From the NCBI RefSeq assembly GCF_030813915.1, contig NZ_JAUSUJ010000024.1, positions 1 through 64,000 of the forward strand: 64,000 nt of DNA. The letters are read 5' to 3'. Of this stretch, positions 34,542-43,939 are shown in pieces; position 1 is the first letter of the stretch; the number at the start of each line of letters is the position of its first letter. The position numbers and the translations under genes are program-made. The notes under the pieces were generated by a model that was not told the origin of the DNA, ran no database searches, and saw nothing but the letters and a program-made list of their open reading frames with translations. The stretch is from Rhodoplanes tepidamans. Its GTDB lineage: Bacteria; Pseudomonadota; Alphaproteobacteria; Rhizobiales; Xanthobacteraceae.

Positions 34542-35234
34542 ATGCCCGCCGAAACCCTCACCTTCCGGACCCTCAACGGCAGTGCCATCGAAAGCCGACC
34601 GATCACGCTGCGCGCCGTCGTCATCGCGGTGTGGACCAGCCGTGACCCCAGCGGGCGCGACCTCAGGGTCGCCGAGATGGAGGCGGTCGGAATTCAGCGT
34701 CCGAGCCGGACGCCGCAGTTCCGGCGGGTCTCCACCCACCGCCTGACGACGGCGGACGTCATCGAGGTGGTGGGTGGCGAATCGAGCGGCGAGGTCGAGG
34801 TGGTGCTGGTGCGCGACGGTCGCGGCCTGTGGGTCGGGGTCGGCTCCGACCATACCGACCGTCGCATCGAGCGGACCGAGCCGCATGTGGCCAAGCAGAT
34901 GTGCGACAAGCCGATCGCGCCCGATCTCTGGGCCTTCGACGACGTCGCCGACCACTGGGACACCCTGGTGCTGCGGTCCTGGATCGCCGAGCACGGCGAG
35001 ACGCGGCTCTATCAGGAGGGCACGGTCGCGGCGATCCTGCCGCCGGCCGACCTGATGCGGGCCTTCGCCGACCGCGAGGATCTGCCCGACGGCACCGCGC
35101 TCTACTGCGGCACCTTCGCGGCGATCGGCGGCATCCGGCCGTCCTCGCGGTTCAGCTTCGAGCTGTTCGATCCGCGGCGCGAGCGGCGCATCGCCCATGC
35201 CTACGATGTCGTCGCGCTGCCGGCCGGAGCCTGA
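34542..35234 (+). CDS. DUF2848 family protein, fumarylacetoacetate hydrolase-like
   Basis: Encodes 230 residues. It matches the DUF2848 family through [33 protein letters not shown] (variant of the usual AGWxGRD), [13 protein letters not shown] and [23 protein letters not shown]. The GSDHTDR and KQ.CxKP segments are its most conserved parts. The family is thought to resemble fumarylacetoacetate hydrolase but has no settled reaction. ATG 34542 follows CCAGGACAGG. The VanX-like gene starts 1 bp after its stop, so the two are coupled. Confidence 0.82.
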   Translation: MPAETLTFRTLNGSAIESRPITLRAVVIAVWTSRDPSGRDLRVAEMEAVGIQRPSRTPQFRRVSTHRLTTADVIEVVGGESSGEVEVVLVRDGRGLWVGVGSDHTDRRIERTEPHVAKQMCDKPIAPDLWAFDDVADHWDTLVLRSWIAEHGETRLYQEGTVAAILPPADLMRAFADREDLPDGTALYCGTFAAIGGIRPSSRFSFELFDPRRERRIAHAYDVVALPAGA

Positions 35235-35235
35235 G

Positions 35236-36000
35236 ATGCGCGGGCGGCAACCGTCGGCCGCCGCGATCGTGGCGCTCGCGCTGGTCTCCGCCACGACCAT
35301 GGCCGGGCCGGCATCGGGGCAGGCGGCCGGTCTGCCCGACGGCTTCGTCCGGCTGCGCGAGCGCGATCCCTCGATCCGCCAGGACATCCGGTACGCCGGG
35401 CCGTTCAATTTCACCGGCCGCCGCGTGCCGGGCTACCTCGCCGCCGAGTGCATCCTGCTGCGCCCGGTCGCCGACGCGCTGGCGCGGGCGCAGGCGCGTC
35501 TCCTCGCCGACGGCTATTCGCTCAAGGTCTACGACTGCTACCGGCCCGAGCGGGCGGTGCGCTCCTTCGTCGACTGGGCGCAGAGCCCGGAGCCCGACCG
35601 CATGGCGCGCGTCTTCTCGCCCGAGATCCCCAAGTCGCAGCAGTTCGCGCTCGGCTACATCGCCAAGCGCTCGCGCCACTCGGTCGGCACGGCCGTCGAT
35701 GTCGGGCTGGTGCGGGCCGGCGAGCCGGATCTTCCGACCCCGACCGATGCCGGCCGCTGCGACGGCCCGTTCGCCGGGCGGGCGCGCGAGTCGAGCCTCG
35801 ACATGGGCACGGCGTTCGACTGTTCCGCGCCGGCGAGCGCGACCGCCGCGACCGTGTCACCGGCGGCGCGCGCCAATCGCGACCGGCTGGTGCGGGCGCT
35901 CGCCGCGGAGGCATTCCGCAACTACCGGCTCGAATGGTGGCATTTCGACTTCACCGGACCGACGCCACCGCAGCGCGCGTGGGATTTCCCCGTCAGGTGA
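35236..36000 (+). CDS. D-alanyl-D-alanine dipeptidase, VanX/DdpX family
   Basis: Encodes 254 residues. A signal peptide (AAAIVALALVSATTMAGPASGQA) precedes the peptidase M15D domain. Zinc ligands and catalytic residues are visible: SRHSVGTAVDVGL (His and Asp) and EWWHFDF (catalytic Glu, zinc His); the arginine of VYDCYRPERAVRSF is also conserved, and SSLDMGTAFD is the expected variable-loop motif. It should cleave D-Ala-D-Ala in the periplasm, more likely for wall turnover or nutrient recovery than for vancomycin resistance, since no van regulators or ligases are nearby. It starts 1 bp after the DUF2848 gene. Confidence 0.88.
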   Translation: MRGRQPSAAAIVALALVSATTMAGPASGQAAGLPDGFVRLRERDPSIRQDIRYAGPFNFTGRRVPGYLAAECILLRPVADALARAQARLLADGYSLKVYDCYRPERAVRSFVDWAQSPEPDRMARVFSPEIPKSQQFALGYIAKRSRHSVGTAVDVGLVRAGEPDLPTPTDAGRCDGPFAGRARESSLDMGTAFDCSAPASATAATVSPAARANRDRLVRALAAEAFRNYRLEWWHFDFTGPTPPQRAWDFPVR

Positions 36001-36181
36001 GAAAAGCTCGGGCATGCGCCGCCGCATCGCCGCGCCACTCGGAAAAGGAGCTAGACATCGCCTCCCTCCGGCCGATCCGCCTGATTAACCCTTCGGTAAA
36101 GAACGGCGAGAAAATACCGGGAGTTGAATCGATTCCTCCACCCACCGCGTCCACAATGGCACGCGTGGACGTGGGGAACTC

Positions 36182-38863
36182 ATGAAGGCACGTCGGCTCG
36201 TCCTGCCCTTCCATGGGTTGATCGCGGTGGCCGGAGCCCTGATCGGGCTCGGACTGCTGGCGATCGGATTGACCGTGTGGGGCCTGCGGTCGGACGCGAT
36301 CCGTGTCGCCGCACGCGACTCCGAGAACATCGCGCACCTGATCGGCGACCAGATCTCGGCGGCCGTCGAGCCGCTGGTCGACATCCTCGACGAGATCCGC
36401 GAGCGCGGTGCCGCCGTCCGCATCGAGGACGATGAGGCGCTCCGCCGCCACTTCGGCACCGAGGCCGTGTTTCAGACGCTCAACGACCGCCTGCGGCGGC
36501 TGCCGGCGCGCGCCGTGATCGTCGTCACCGATCGGAACGGTGTCCTCCTCAACTCGACCCGTGCCTGGCCGCCGCTCGCCATGAGCTTCGCCGACCGGCA
36601 GTACGTGCAGCACTTCCACACCGCCCCGGCGTCCGACCTGTTCATCAGCACGCCGACCGAGAGCCGCGTCACCGGCGAGCCGACGCTGTTCTTCAGCAAG
36701 GGCATCGTCGACGCGCGTGGCGAGCTGGTCGGGGTGGTGGCGGCCGGGTTCGAGATCTCCTATTTCGAGCGGGTCTGGCGTGCGGTCGCCACCCTCGCCG
36801 GGCGCACCTTCCTGCTGGCGCGCACCGACGGAACCATCCTGGTCCGCTTTCCGGATCCGAAGCGACGGGCCGGCGAGAGGCTGCCGCCGCACTCGCCGTG
36901 GTACAGCGTGGTGGCGGAAGGCGGCGGCTCGTATCGCGGCACCGGCTACTTCGACCCGGAACGCCGCTGGATCTCGGTGTCGCCGCTGCAGCGCTATCCG
37001 CTGGTCGTCGACGTCGCCATATCGGAGAACCTCGTGCTCGAGGCGTGGCGGCGGCGCTCGCTGCTGATCACGGTCGCGACCCTGCTCGCCGTCGCGGCGG
37101 CCGTGATGCTGCTGCGCGCCCTGATCGTCCAGTTCCGCAGCCTGACCCGGTCCGAGGCCTCGCTCGCCGCGACATCCCAGGAGCTCAAGCAGGTCAACGC
37201 CCGGCTCGACACCGCGCTCAACAACATGTCGCAGGGCCTGTGCATGTTCGATCGCGACGAGCGGCTGGTGATCTGCAACGAGCGGTATCTCCGGATGTAC
37301 GGGCTGACACCGCACGACGCGCCGGCCGGCATCACGCTCGAGGAGCTGCTGGCGCTGCGCGTCTCGTCCGGCAGCTTCATGGGCGACACGCGCGAGTACC
37401 GGGCCCGGCTGCGCGAGCGGCTGGCCGACGGCAGCCGCATCTATCTCCAGACCGAGCTGCCCGACGGCCGCATCGTGGCCGTGCTCAACCAGCCGACCCC
37501 GGACGGCGGCTGGGTCGCCACCCACGAGGACGTGACCGAGCGCCAGCGCGCCGCCTGGCGGATCGCCCACATGGCGCGGCACGACGCGCTCACAGATCTC
37601 GCCAACCGGCTGCTGTTCAGCGAGCGGATGGACGAGGCCTTCGGGCGGCTGCGCGACGTCGGCGAAGGCTTCGCCCTGTTCATCTTCGATCTCGACCTGT
37701 TCAAGGCGGTCAACGACTCGCTCGGCCACCCGGTCGGCGACGCGCTCCTCAAGGCGGTAGCGGAGCGCCTGCGCAAGCACGTGCCGGAGGACTGCACGGT
37801 CGGCCGGCTCGGCGGCGACGAGTTCGCCATCCTGATGCCGGGCGGCGAGAACCGGCGCAAGGAGGCGGCGCGGCTCGCCGAGATGCTGCTCGACGTGATC
37901 GGTGCGCCCTACGACGTCGACGGCAGCCGGGTCGGCATCGGCATCAGCGTCGGCATCGCGCTCGCCCCCGAGGACGGCGACGACACCTCGACGCTGCTCA
38001 AGAACGCCGACCTCGCGCTCTACCGGGCCAAGGCGGCGGGCCGGCACTGCTGCCGCTTCTTCGAGATCGAGATGGACGCGCAGGCCCGCATGCAGCACGT
38101 GCTCGAGATCGACCTGCGCAACGCGCTGGCGCGCGACGAGCTCGACGTCCACTACCAGGTCATCGTCGACGTCGCGACCCGGAAGCCGAGCGGGGTCGAG
38201 GCGCTGGTGCGATGGCGTCACCCGGTGTTCGGCGAGCTGCCGCCCGATCGCTTCATCCCGATCGCCGAGGACACCGGCATGATCGTCGCGCTGGGCGAAT
38301 GGATTCTGCGGCGCGCCTGCACGGACGCGATGTCCTGGCCGCCGCACATCCGGGTCGCCGTCAATCTCTCGCCCGTGCAGTTCCGCGATCCCGGCCTGGT
38401 TCCCACGGTGCGCGGCATCCTGACGACCGCCGGCCTGCCGCCCCAGCGGCTCGAGCTCGAGATCACCGAGTCGGTGCTGCTGCAGAAGCACGCCTCGATC
38501 ATCGCCATGCTGCACGAGCTGTCGGACCTCGGCATCAACATCGTGCTGGACGACTTCGGGGTCGGCTACTCGTCGCTGAGCTATCTGCGTCTCTTCCCGT
38601 TCTCCAAGATCAAGATCGACCGCGGCTTCGTCGGCGAGATGACCCAGCGTGCCGACTGCGCCACCATCGTGAGCGCCGTGACGAGCCTGGCGCACGCGCT
38701 CGACATGGCGACGACGGCCGAAGGCGTCGAGACCTGGGAGCAGTTCCGGCTGGTGCAGGCGGCCGGCTGCAGCCAGGCGCAGGGATTCCTGTTCAGCAGG
38801 CCGCAACCGGCCGACCAGATCGACTTCTCGCCGCGCGGCAGCGGCGAGCGCAGCCACGGCTGA
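36182..38863 (+). CDS. Membrane GGDEF-EAL protein with extracellular Cache sensor and PAS domain
   Basis: Encodes 893 residues. A transmembrane helix near 10-35 and another near 300 flank a periplasmic dCache-like sensor; a PAS_7-like module follows (NMSQGLCMFDRDERLVICNERYLRMYGL), then a GGDEF domain (DALTDLANRLLFSERM, active signature LGGDEFAIL) and an EAL domain (GVEALVRWRHP, ITESVLLQ, LDDFGVGYSSLSYLRLFPFSKIKIDRGFV, TTAEGVET). Both catalytic signatures look intact, so synthesis and degradation of cyclic-di-GMP are both possible. It stands alone with 181 bp upstream; no I-site (RxxD) was noted with confidence. Confidence 0.92.
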   Translation: MKARRLVLPFHGLIAVAGALIGLGLLAIGLTVWGLRSDAIRVAARDSENIAHLIGDQISAAVEPLVDILDEIRERGAAVRIEDDEALRRHFGTEAVFQTLNDRLRRLPARAVIVVTDRNGVLLNSTRAWPPLAMSFADRQYVQHFHTAPASDLFISTPTESRVTGEPTLFFSKGIVDARGELVGVVAAGFEISYFERVWRAVATLAGRTFLLARTDGTILVRFPDPKRRAGERLPPHSPWYSVVAEGGGSYRGTGYFDPERRWISVSPLQRYPLVVDVAISENLVLEAWRRRSLLITVATLLAVAAAVMLLRALIVQFRSLTRSEASLAATSQELKQVNARLDTALNNMSQGLCMFDRDERLVICNERYLRMYGLTPHDAPAGITLEELLALRVSSGSFMGDTREYRARLRERLADGSRIYLQTELPDGRIVAVLNQPTPDGGWVATHEDVTERQRAAWRIAHMARHDALTDLANRLLFSERMDEAFGRLRDVGEGFALFIFDLDLFKAVNDSLGHPVGDALLKAVAERLRKHVPEDCTVGRLGGDEFAILMPGGENRRKEAARLAEMLLDVIGAPYDVDGSRVGIGISVGIALAPEDGDDTSTLLKNADLALYRAKAAGRHCCRFFEIEMDAQARMQHVLEIDLRNALARDELDVHYQVIVDVATRKPSGVEALVRWRHPVFGELPPDRFIPIAEDTGMIVALGEWILRRACTDAMSWPPHIRVAVNLSPVQFRDPGLVPTVRGILTTAGLPPQRLELEITESVLLQKHASIIAMLHELSDLGINIVLDDFGVGYSSLSYLRLFPFSKIKIDRGFVGEMTQRADCATIVSAVTSLAHALDMATTAEGVETWEQFRLVQAAGCSQAQGFLFSRPQPADQIDFSPRGSGERSHG

Positions 38864-39057
38864 GACGACGGCGGCATATCGTGGCGCTTTCGGATAACGA
38901 GGGCGGCGCTTGGCGTCGCGACCCGCGCTGACAACGCGGCCGCGTCACGCTATGGAGAAGACCGACCTCGCGGCCGTCGCCGATGCCCGCCTGACGGCCC
39001 GCCCGTTCCGCCTTCCGTCACCGCCTCCCGATTCCATTTCGCGCCAGGATCGACATC

Positions 39058-39954
39058 ATGCAGGACACGCGTTCGCCGCTCGGCCTGATCGGCCTCGGTC
39101 TCATCGGCACGGCGCTGGCGAAGCGCCTGCTCGCCGCCGGATTCCCGGTGGTCGGCACCGACATCGCGCCCGACGCGCGCGCGCGCCTCGCCGGGCTCGG
39201 CGGCACCGCCGTCGACACCGTCGCGGAGATCGCGCGGCGCTGCGAGCGCGTGCTGATCGCCGTGTTCAACAGCGACCAGGTCGAGAGCGTGATCGAGGGC
39301 GCCGACGGCCTCCTCGCGGCCGAGGGGCGGAAGACCTCCGTCGTGCTCAACTTCGCGACCTGCGACCCCGACCGCATGGTGGCGCTCGCCGGCCGGCTGG
39401 CGCCGCGCGGGCTCGACTTCCTGGAGACGCCGCTGTCCGGGGCCAGCGACCAGGTGGCGCGCGGCGAGGCCGTGTGCCTGGTCGGCGGCGACGAGGCCGT
39501 GCTCGGCGCCGCGCGCGACGTCGTCGAGGCGGTGAGCGGCAAGCACTACTTCCTCGGCCCGGTCGGCAACGGGGCCAAGGCCAAGCTCGCCACCAACCTG
39601 ATCCTCGGCCTCAACCGCGCCGCGCTCGCCGAGGGCCTCGTCTATGCCGAGGTGCTCGGCCTGCCGCTCGACGCTTTCTTCGAGGCGGCCCGCAACTCCG
39701 CCGCCTACTCGCAGGCCATGGACGTGAAGGGCCGCAAGATGATCACGCGCGACTTCTCGACCGCCGGCAAGGTCGTCCAGTCGGCGAAGGATTTCGCGCT
39801 GATCCTGCAGACCGCCCGCGAGCAGGGCCAGACGCTGCCCTTCGCCGCCGCCTATGCCGAGGCGATGGCCGGCTGCATCGCGGCCGGCGAGGGCGACTGG
39901 GACAACAGCGCCATCGTCGAGCACGTCCGCCGCGCCCGCATCCGCAAGGGGTGA
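39058..39954 (+). CDS. NAD(P)-dependent beta-hydroxyacid dehydrogenase family oxidoreductase
   Basis: Encodes 298 residues of the 3-hydroxyisobutyrate/tartronate semialdehyde reductase family. The Rossmann motif GLIGLGLIGTALAKRLLAAGFPVVGTD opens the protein; FLETPLSGASDQVARGE is the substrate-binding signature, and the catalytic lysine lies in GNGAKAKLATNLIL. C-terminal helices complete the usual fold. It could oxidise or reduce a small hydroxyacid. The nearest promoter-distal gene is the DUF1445 gene, 126 bp later behind its own operator, so cotranscription is uncertain. Confidence 0.88.
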   Translation: MQDTRSPLGLIGLGLIGTALAKRLLAAGFPVVGTDIAPDARARLAGLGGTAVDTVAEIARRCERVLIAVFNSDQVESVIEGADGLLAAEGRKTSVVLNFATCDPDRMVALAGRLAPRGLDFLETPLSGASDQVARGEAVCLVGGDEAVLGAARDVVEAVSGKHYFLGPVGNGAKAKLATNLILGLNRAALAEGLVYAEVLGLPLDAFFEAARNSAAYSQAMDVKGRKMITRDFSTAGKVVQSAKDFALILQTAREQGQTLPFAAAYAEAMAGCIAAGEGDWDNSAIVEHVRRARIRKG

Positions 39955-39996
39955 GGCGGGCGGCGGCCCGGGCGCGAGGCTCCCGCTCTTCCGTTC

Positions 39997-40019
39997 CAGT
40001 ATTATTCGGTATACAAAAG
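39997..40019 (+). promoter_or_regulatory. Operator A: GTAT-N-TATAC motif before the DUF1445 operon
   Basis: An AT-rich 23-bp segment containing ATTCGGTATACAAAAG. On the other strand the motif before the NMT1-type binding protein gene (46517-46539) matches it at 18 of 23 positions, including 13 consecutive bases TCGGTATACAAAA. Both have imperfect GTATA/TATAC symmetry. FadR-subfamily GntR proteins bind such short TTGTATAC-like palindromes, and a GntR gene lies at 49492. Confidence 0.55.
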
Positions 40020-40080
40020 CGCCGGACAGTGCGGCCCGCCTGCCGGGGCGGGGCCGCGCGGCACGACGACCGAGGATCGG

Positions 40081-40908
40081 ATGGCAGTTTCGGAGAGCAC
40101 ACCGGCCGGCGCGGCGGGCGCCGGCTTCGACCGGCGCGACCCCCGCGCGGTGCGGCACGCCTGCCGCAGCGGCGGCTACACGGGCTACACGGCGGGCCTC
40201 GCGCCCGGCCACGTGCAGGCCAACCTGTGCATGCTGCCGAAGGACTGGGCCGAGGACTTCCTGCTGTTCTGCCAGCGCAACCCGGCGCCGTGCCCGCTGA
40301 TCGCCCGCTCCGATCCCGGCGACCCGCGGCTGCCGACGCTCGCGCCGGATCTCGACATCCGCACCGACGTGCCGCGCTACCACGTCTTCCGCGACGGCGC
40401 GTTCGTCGAGGAGGTGACCGACATCACGGCCCTGTGGCGCGACGACCTGGTGGTGTTCGCGCTCGGCTGCTCGTTCTCGTTCGAGGAGGCGCTGGCCGAC
40501 GCCGGCCTGCCGCTGCGCTTCCTGGAGCGCGGCTCGGTCGCCGGCGTCTACGTCACCGACATCGACACCAGGCCGGCCGGCCGCTTCCACGGCAAGCTCG
40601 CCGTGACGATGCGGCCGTTCAAGCCGGCGGACGCGATCCGGGCCATCCAGGTGACGTCGCGCTTTCCCAACGTGCACGGCGCGCCCGTCCACATCGGCGA
40701 CCCGGCGGCGATCGGCGTCGACCTCGCGAACAAGTATCGCGGGGTGGGCGACGGCACCGTCGCGCCGGGCGAGCTGCCGCTGTTCTGGGCCTGCGGGCTC
40801 ACGCCGCAGCTCGCCGTCGCCAATGCGCGGCCGCCGTTCTGCATCACCCACGCGCCGTCCTCGATGCTGGTGACGGATCTGCGCAACGCCAGCCTCGCCG
40901 TCCTGTGA
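40081..40908 (+). CDS. DUF1445 family protein (putative hydro-lyase / D-glutamate cyclase-like)
   Basis: Encodes 275 residues. Diagnostic blocks are [77 protein letters not shown] and [15 protein letters not shown] (here [15 protein letters not shown]). The family is annotated as putative hydro-lyase and is related to the enzyme converting D-glutamate to 5-oxoproline. The gene is followed after 11 bp by gamma-glutamyltransferase and then an M20 hydrolase, which makes a gamma-glutamyl or oxoproline-type substrate plausible, by inference from context. Operator A lies about 60 bp upstream. Confidence 0.85.
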   Translation: MAVSESTPAGAAGAGFDRRDPRAVRHACRSGGYTGYTAGLAPGHVQANLCMLPKDWAEDFLLFCQRNPAPCPLIARSDPGDPRLPTLAPDLDIRTDVPRYHVFRDGAFVEEVTDITALWRDDLVVFALGCSFSFEEALADAGLPLRFLERGSVAGVYVTDIDTRPAGRFHGKLAVTMRPFKPADAIRAIQVTSRFPNVHGAPVHIGDPAAIGVDLANKYRGVGDGTVAPGELPLFWACGLTPQLAVANARPPFCITHAPSSMLVTDLRNASLAVL

Positions 40909-40919
40909 GCGGCGCGCGG

Positions 40920-42521
40920 ATGGGATACCGGTACCGGAACTTCGAGCTGCCCGGCCGCTCCGAGGCGCTGGGCGCCGACGGCATGGTGGCGACCTCGCAT
41001 CCGGCGGCGACGCTCGCCGCCCTCGACGTGCTGCGGGCCGGCGGCAACGCCGTCGACGCCGCGGTGTGCGCCGCCGCCATGCAGGCCGTGGTCGAGCCGA
41101 CCCAGACCGGCATCGGCGGCGACTGCTTCGTGCTGCTGATGAAGGCCGGCCGGGACACGCCGGTCGCGCTGAACGGCTCCGGCCCGGCCCCGGCCGGGGC
41201 GACGCTGGACGCGCTGCGGGCGGCCGGGCTGCGCGAGATTCCGGTCGAGAGCCCGCACGCCGTGACGATCCCGGGCGCCGTGGGGACGTGGGAGCGGCTG
41301 GTGCGCGAGCACGGCCGTCTCGATCTCGCCCGCCTGCTGGCGCCGGCGATCGCGGCCGCCGAGGACGGCTGCCCGGTGCCGGAGCGCCTCGCCCGCGACT
41401 GGGGCCGCCAGGTCGACAAGCTCCGCCGCAACCCGGCGGCGGCCGCGACCTTCCTGCGCGACGGCGCGCCGCCGCGGCCCGGCACGGTGCATCGCCAGCC
41501 GGTGCTCGCCGAAACGCTGCGGCGGATCGCGAAGGACGGCGCCGACGCCTTCTATCGCGGCCCGATCGCGGCCGCGCTGGCGCGCACGCTGCGCGGCCTC
41601 GGCGGCGTCCACACGGCCGACGACTTCGCCGGCTTCGCGCCCGACGACGTCACGCCGATCGCCGTGAACTACCGCGGCTGGGACGTGTGGGAGTGCCCGC
41701 CCAACGGCCAGGGCGTCGTGCCGCTGATGATGCTCAAGGCGCTGGAGGGCTTCGATCTCGCCGCCTTCGATCCGGTGAGCGTCGAGCGCTTCCACGTCCA
41801 GTCCGAGATCGGCCGGCAGGCCTATGCCGAGCGCGACGCCGTGGTCGGCGACCCGCGCACCGGCGTCGTGCCGGTCGACTGGCTCCTGTCGGAGCAGCAC
41901 GCCGCACCGATGCGCGGCCGCGTCTCGATGACGGGCCGCATCGCCGATCCGCTGCCGCCGGCCGGTCCGGTGCATCGCGACACCGTGTTCATCGCGGTGG
42001 TCGACCGCGACCGCAACGCGGTGGCGCTGATCAACTCGATCTACGAGGACTTCGGCTGCGGCATCGTCTGCCCGGAGACCGGCATCGTGCTGCACAACCG
42101 CGCCTGCGGCTTCGTGCTGGAGCCCGGCCACCCCAACGCGATCGCGCCCGGCAAGCGGCCGCTGCACACCATCATCCCGGCGATGCTGTCGAAGGACGGC
42201 GAGGCGGTGATGCCGTTCGGCGTCACCGGCGCCCAGTTCCAGCCGTTCGGGCAGGTGCAGGTGCTGACCGACATGCTCGACTACGGCCTGCCGGTGCAGC
42301 AGGCGATCGACCTGCCGCGCATGTTCGCCCGCGGCGATCTGTTCGAGGTGGAAGGCACGGTGCCCGACGCGGTCGTCGACGGTCTGCGGCGGCTCGGCCA
42401 TGCCGTGACGCGTGCGGAGAACCCGCTCGGCACCGCCCAGGCGATCTGGATCGACCGCGAGGCGGGCGTGCTGCGCGGCGGCGCCGATCCGCGCCGCGAC
42501 GGCCTCGCCCTCGGCTATTGA
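40920..42521 (+). CDS. Gamma-glutamyltransferase family protein
   Basis: Encodes 533 residues. Family landmarks: MVATSHPAATLAALDVLRAGGNAVDAAVCAAAMQAVVEP, IGGDCFVLLM, SPHAVTIPGAVGTWERL, and the autoprocessing site HRDTVFIAVVD with Thr355 as likely nucleophile, followed by NSIYEDFGCGIVCPETGIVLHNR. No clear signal peptide is present, so unlike classical periplasmic GGT it seems cytoplasmic, as are several GGT-like amidases and acylases. The substrate could be a gamma-glutamyl amide or another acyl amide. It lies between the DUF1445 and M20 genes, with gaps of 11 and 13 bp, in an evident operon. Confidence 0.88.
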   Translation: MGYRYRNFELPGRSEALGADGMVATSHPAATLAALDVLRAGGNAVDAAVCAAAMQAVVEPTQTGIGGDCFVLLMKAGRDTPVALNGSGPAPAGATLDALRAAGLREIPVESPHAVTIPGAVGTWERLVREHGRLDLARLLAPAIAAAEDGCPVPERLARDWGRQVDKLRRNPAAAATFLRDGAPPRPGTVHRQPVLAETLRRIAKDGADAFYRGPIAAALARTLRGLGGVHTADDFAGFAPDDVTPIAVNYRGWDVWECPPNGQGVVPLMMLKALEGFDLAAFDPVSVERFHVQSEIGRQAYAERDAVVGDPRTGVVPVDWLLSEQHAAPMRGRVSMTGRIADPLPPAGPVHRDTVFIAVVDRDRNAVALINSIYEDFGCGIVCPETGIVLHNRACGFVLEPGHPNAIAPGKRPLHTIIPAMLSKDGEAVMPFGVTGAQFQPFGQVQVLTDMLDYGLPVQQAIDLPRMFARGDLFEVEGTVPDAVVDGLRRLGHAVTRAENPLGTAQAIWIDREAGVLRGGADPRRDGLALGY

Positions 42522-42534
42522 GGATGCTTTCGAC

Positions 42535-43752
42535 GTGACCGACCTCCTGACCACCATCGATGCCGAGATCGACGCGGCGCGCGAGACGCTCGTCGGCCTG
42601 TGCGGAACCCTGGTCGCGGCGCCGAGCATGAGCCCGCCCGGCCACACCGCCGGCGTCGCGCCGATCGTCGAGGCGTTCCTGGCCGCCGGCGGGGTGCCGA
42701 GCGAGCGCGTCTTCTGCGATCCCGAGGCGCCCAACATCGTCGCCCATGTCGACGGGGCGGGCGCCGGGCCGCAGGTCGTGTTCAACGCCCACATGGACAC
42801 CATGCAGGCCGGCGACGAATCGCGCTGGACCGTGCCGATCCTGACGCAGACGCGCCGCGACGGCCGGCTCTACGGCCTCGGCATGGGCAACATGAAGGGC
42901 GCGCTCGCAGCCCAGTGCCTCGCCACCACGGTCTTGGCGCGTCATCGTGATCGGTTCGACGGCCGGCTCACCATGACGGCGGTGTGCGACGAGGTGATGT
43001 TCGGCGAGCGCGGCGCCGTCCATCTGCTCGCCGCGCGGCCCGACGTGCACGGCGACTACCTGATCAGCGGCGAGGGGCCGGGCTTCATGGAGCTCGCGGT
43101 CGCCGAGAAGGGCCTGCTGTGGCTCGACGTCGAGGTGCGGGGCGACGGCGGCCACTCGTCGCGTGCCCTGACCGGCAGCACCGCGGTGGCGCGGCTCGCC
43201 GCCATCCTCACCCGCATCGACCCGATCAACAGCATGTACGCGACCGTGCCGCTGGAGATCGGCGGCGTCACCGGCGGGCCGGACAATGCCGGGCTGCGCG
43301 TCTCGCTCAGCGTCGGCACGCTGTCGGGCGGCGGCGTGCGCAGTTTGGTCGCGACGCGGGCGCGGGCCGAGATCGACGTGCGGCTGCCGCCCGGCGTCAG
43401 CGCGGCCGAGATCGAGGCACAGGTGCGCGAGGCGGCGCACGGCGACCCCGACGTGACCGTCACCAACGTGAAGTGCTGGGACGCCAACTGGACGGCGCTC
43501 GGCCACCCGCTCACCCAGGCGACGGTCGCGGCCGTCACCGCGGTGCGCGGCAAGGCGCCCCGCTACGTCGTGCGCCTGCCCGGCAGCGACGCCCGTCGAT
43601 GGCGCGACCTCGGCGTGCCGGCGATCTGCTACGGCCCGCAGCCGACCCTGTCGGCCGGCACCGACGACTTCGCCTTCGAGCAGGACGTGGTCGACTGCGC
43701 CAAGGTCTATGCGCGCACGGCGCTGGCCCTGCTGAACCGCCAGCGTGACTGA
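42535..43752 (+). CDS. M20-family metallohydrolase (ArgE/DapE/ACY1 type)
   Basis: Encodes 405 residues from GTG 42535 (GAGG eight bases upstream). M20 motifs: VVFNAHMDTMQAGDESRW (metal His, Asp), YGLGMGNMKGALA, AVCDEVMFGERGA (catalytic Glu region) and the C-terminal AGTDDFAF in place of the usual metal His segment. The position that is normally the bridging Asp in GxxDMKG is Asn here, seen also in some subfamilies. This may alter metal occupancy or define a substrate class. It ends the DUF1445-GGT-M20 operon, so hydrolysis of an acylated or gamma-glutamyl amino acid is a reasonable inference. Confidence 0.85.
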   Translation: MTDLLTTIDAEIDAARETLVGLCGTLVAAPSMSPPGHTAGVAPIVEAFLAAGGVPSERVFCDPEAPNIVAHVDGAGAGPQVVFNAHMDTMQAGDESRWTVPILTQTRRDGRLYGLGMGNMKGALAAQCLATTVLARHRDRFDGRLTMTAVCDEVMFGERGAVHLLAARPDVHGDYLISGEGPGFMELAVAEKGLLWLDVEVRGDGGHSSRALTGSTAVARLAAILTRIDPINSMYATVPLEIGGVTGGPDNAGLRVSLSVGTLSGGGVRSLVATRARAEIDVRLPPGVSAAEIEAQVREAAHGDPDVTVTNVKCWDANWTALGHPLTQATVAAVTAVRGKAPRYVVRLPGSDARRWRDLGVPAICYGPQPTLSAGTDDFAFEQDVVDCAKVYARTALALLNRQRD

Positions 43753-43802
43753 ACTGTCCGGCGTGGCTGAACTGTAACGTCGGCGTCGCGTCATCCTATG
43801 AC

Positions 43803-43892
43803 CCGTCGTGCCCGGCCTCGTGCCGGGCATCCACGTCTTTCCAAGCTGCGAGAAGGAAGGCGTGGGTGGCCGGGGACGAGCCCGGCCATGCC
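43803..43892. repeat. Interspersed palindromic repeat, family 2 (short copy)
   Basis: CGTCGTGCCCGGCCTCGTGC with CCACGTC on the left and GGACGAGCCCGGCCATG on the right, related to the copy at 15677-15828. It lies between the convergent M20 and CoA-ligase-like genes, where it may serve as a bidirectional hairpin. Confidence 0.75.
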
Positions 43893-43939
43893 GGCGTCCG
43901 CGGCGCCGCCGGCGCCGCGCAGATCGAGCACGGTCCGGA

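Noticed and set aside
35236-36000. Vancomycin resistance gene vanX
   Set aside because: Zinc and catalytic motifs fit VanX, but there is no vanHA, vanRS or related ligase; the periplasmic dipeptidase role of DdpX-like proteins is more likely in a Gram-negative cell.
35993-38857. Long minus-strand open frame of 954 codons opposite the GGDEF-EAL gene
   Set aside because: Composed of charged, Arg/His/Asp-rich sequence without any domain; it mirrors codon positions of the real plus-strand gene, a usual effect of high GC.
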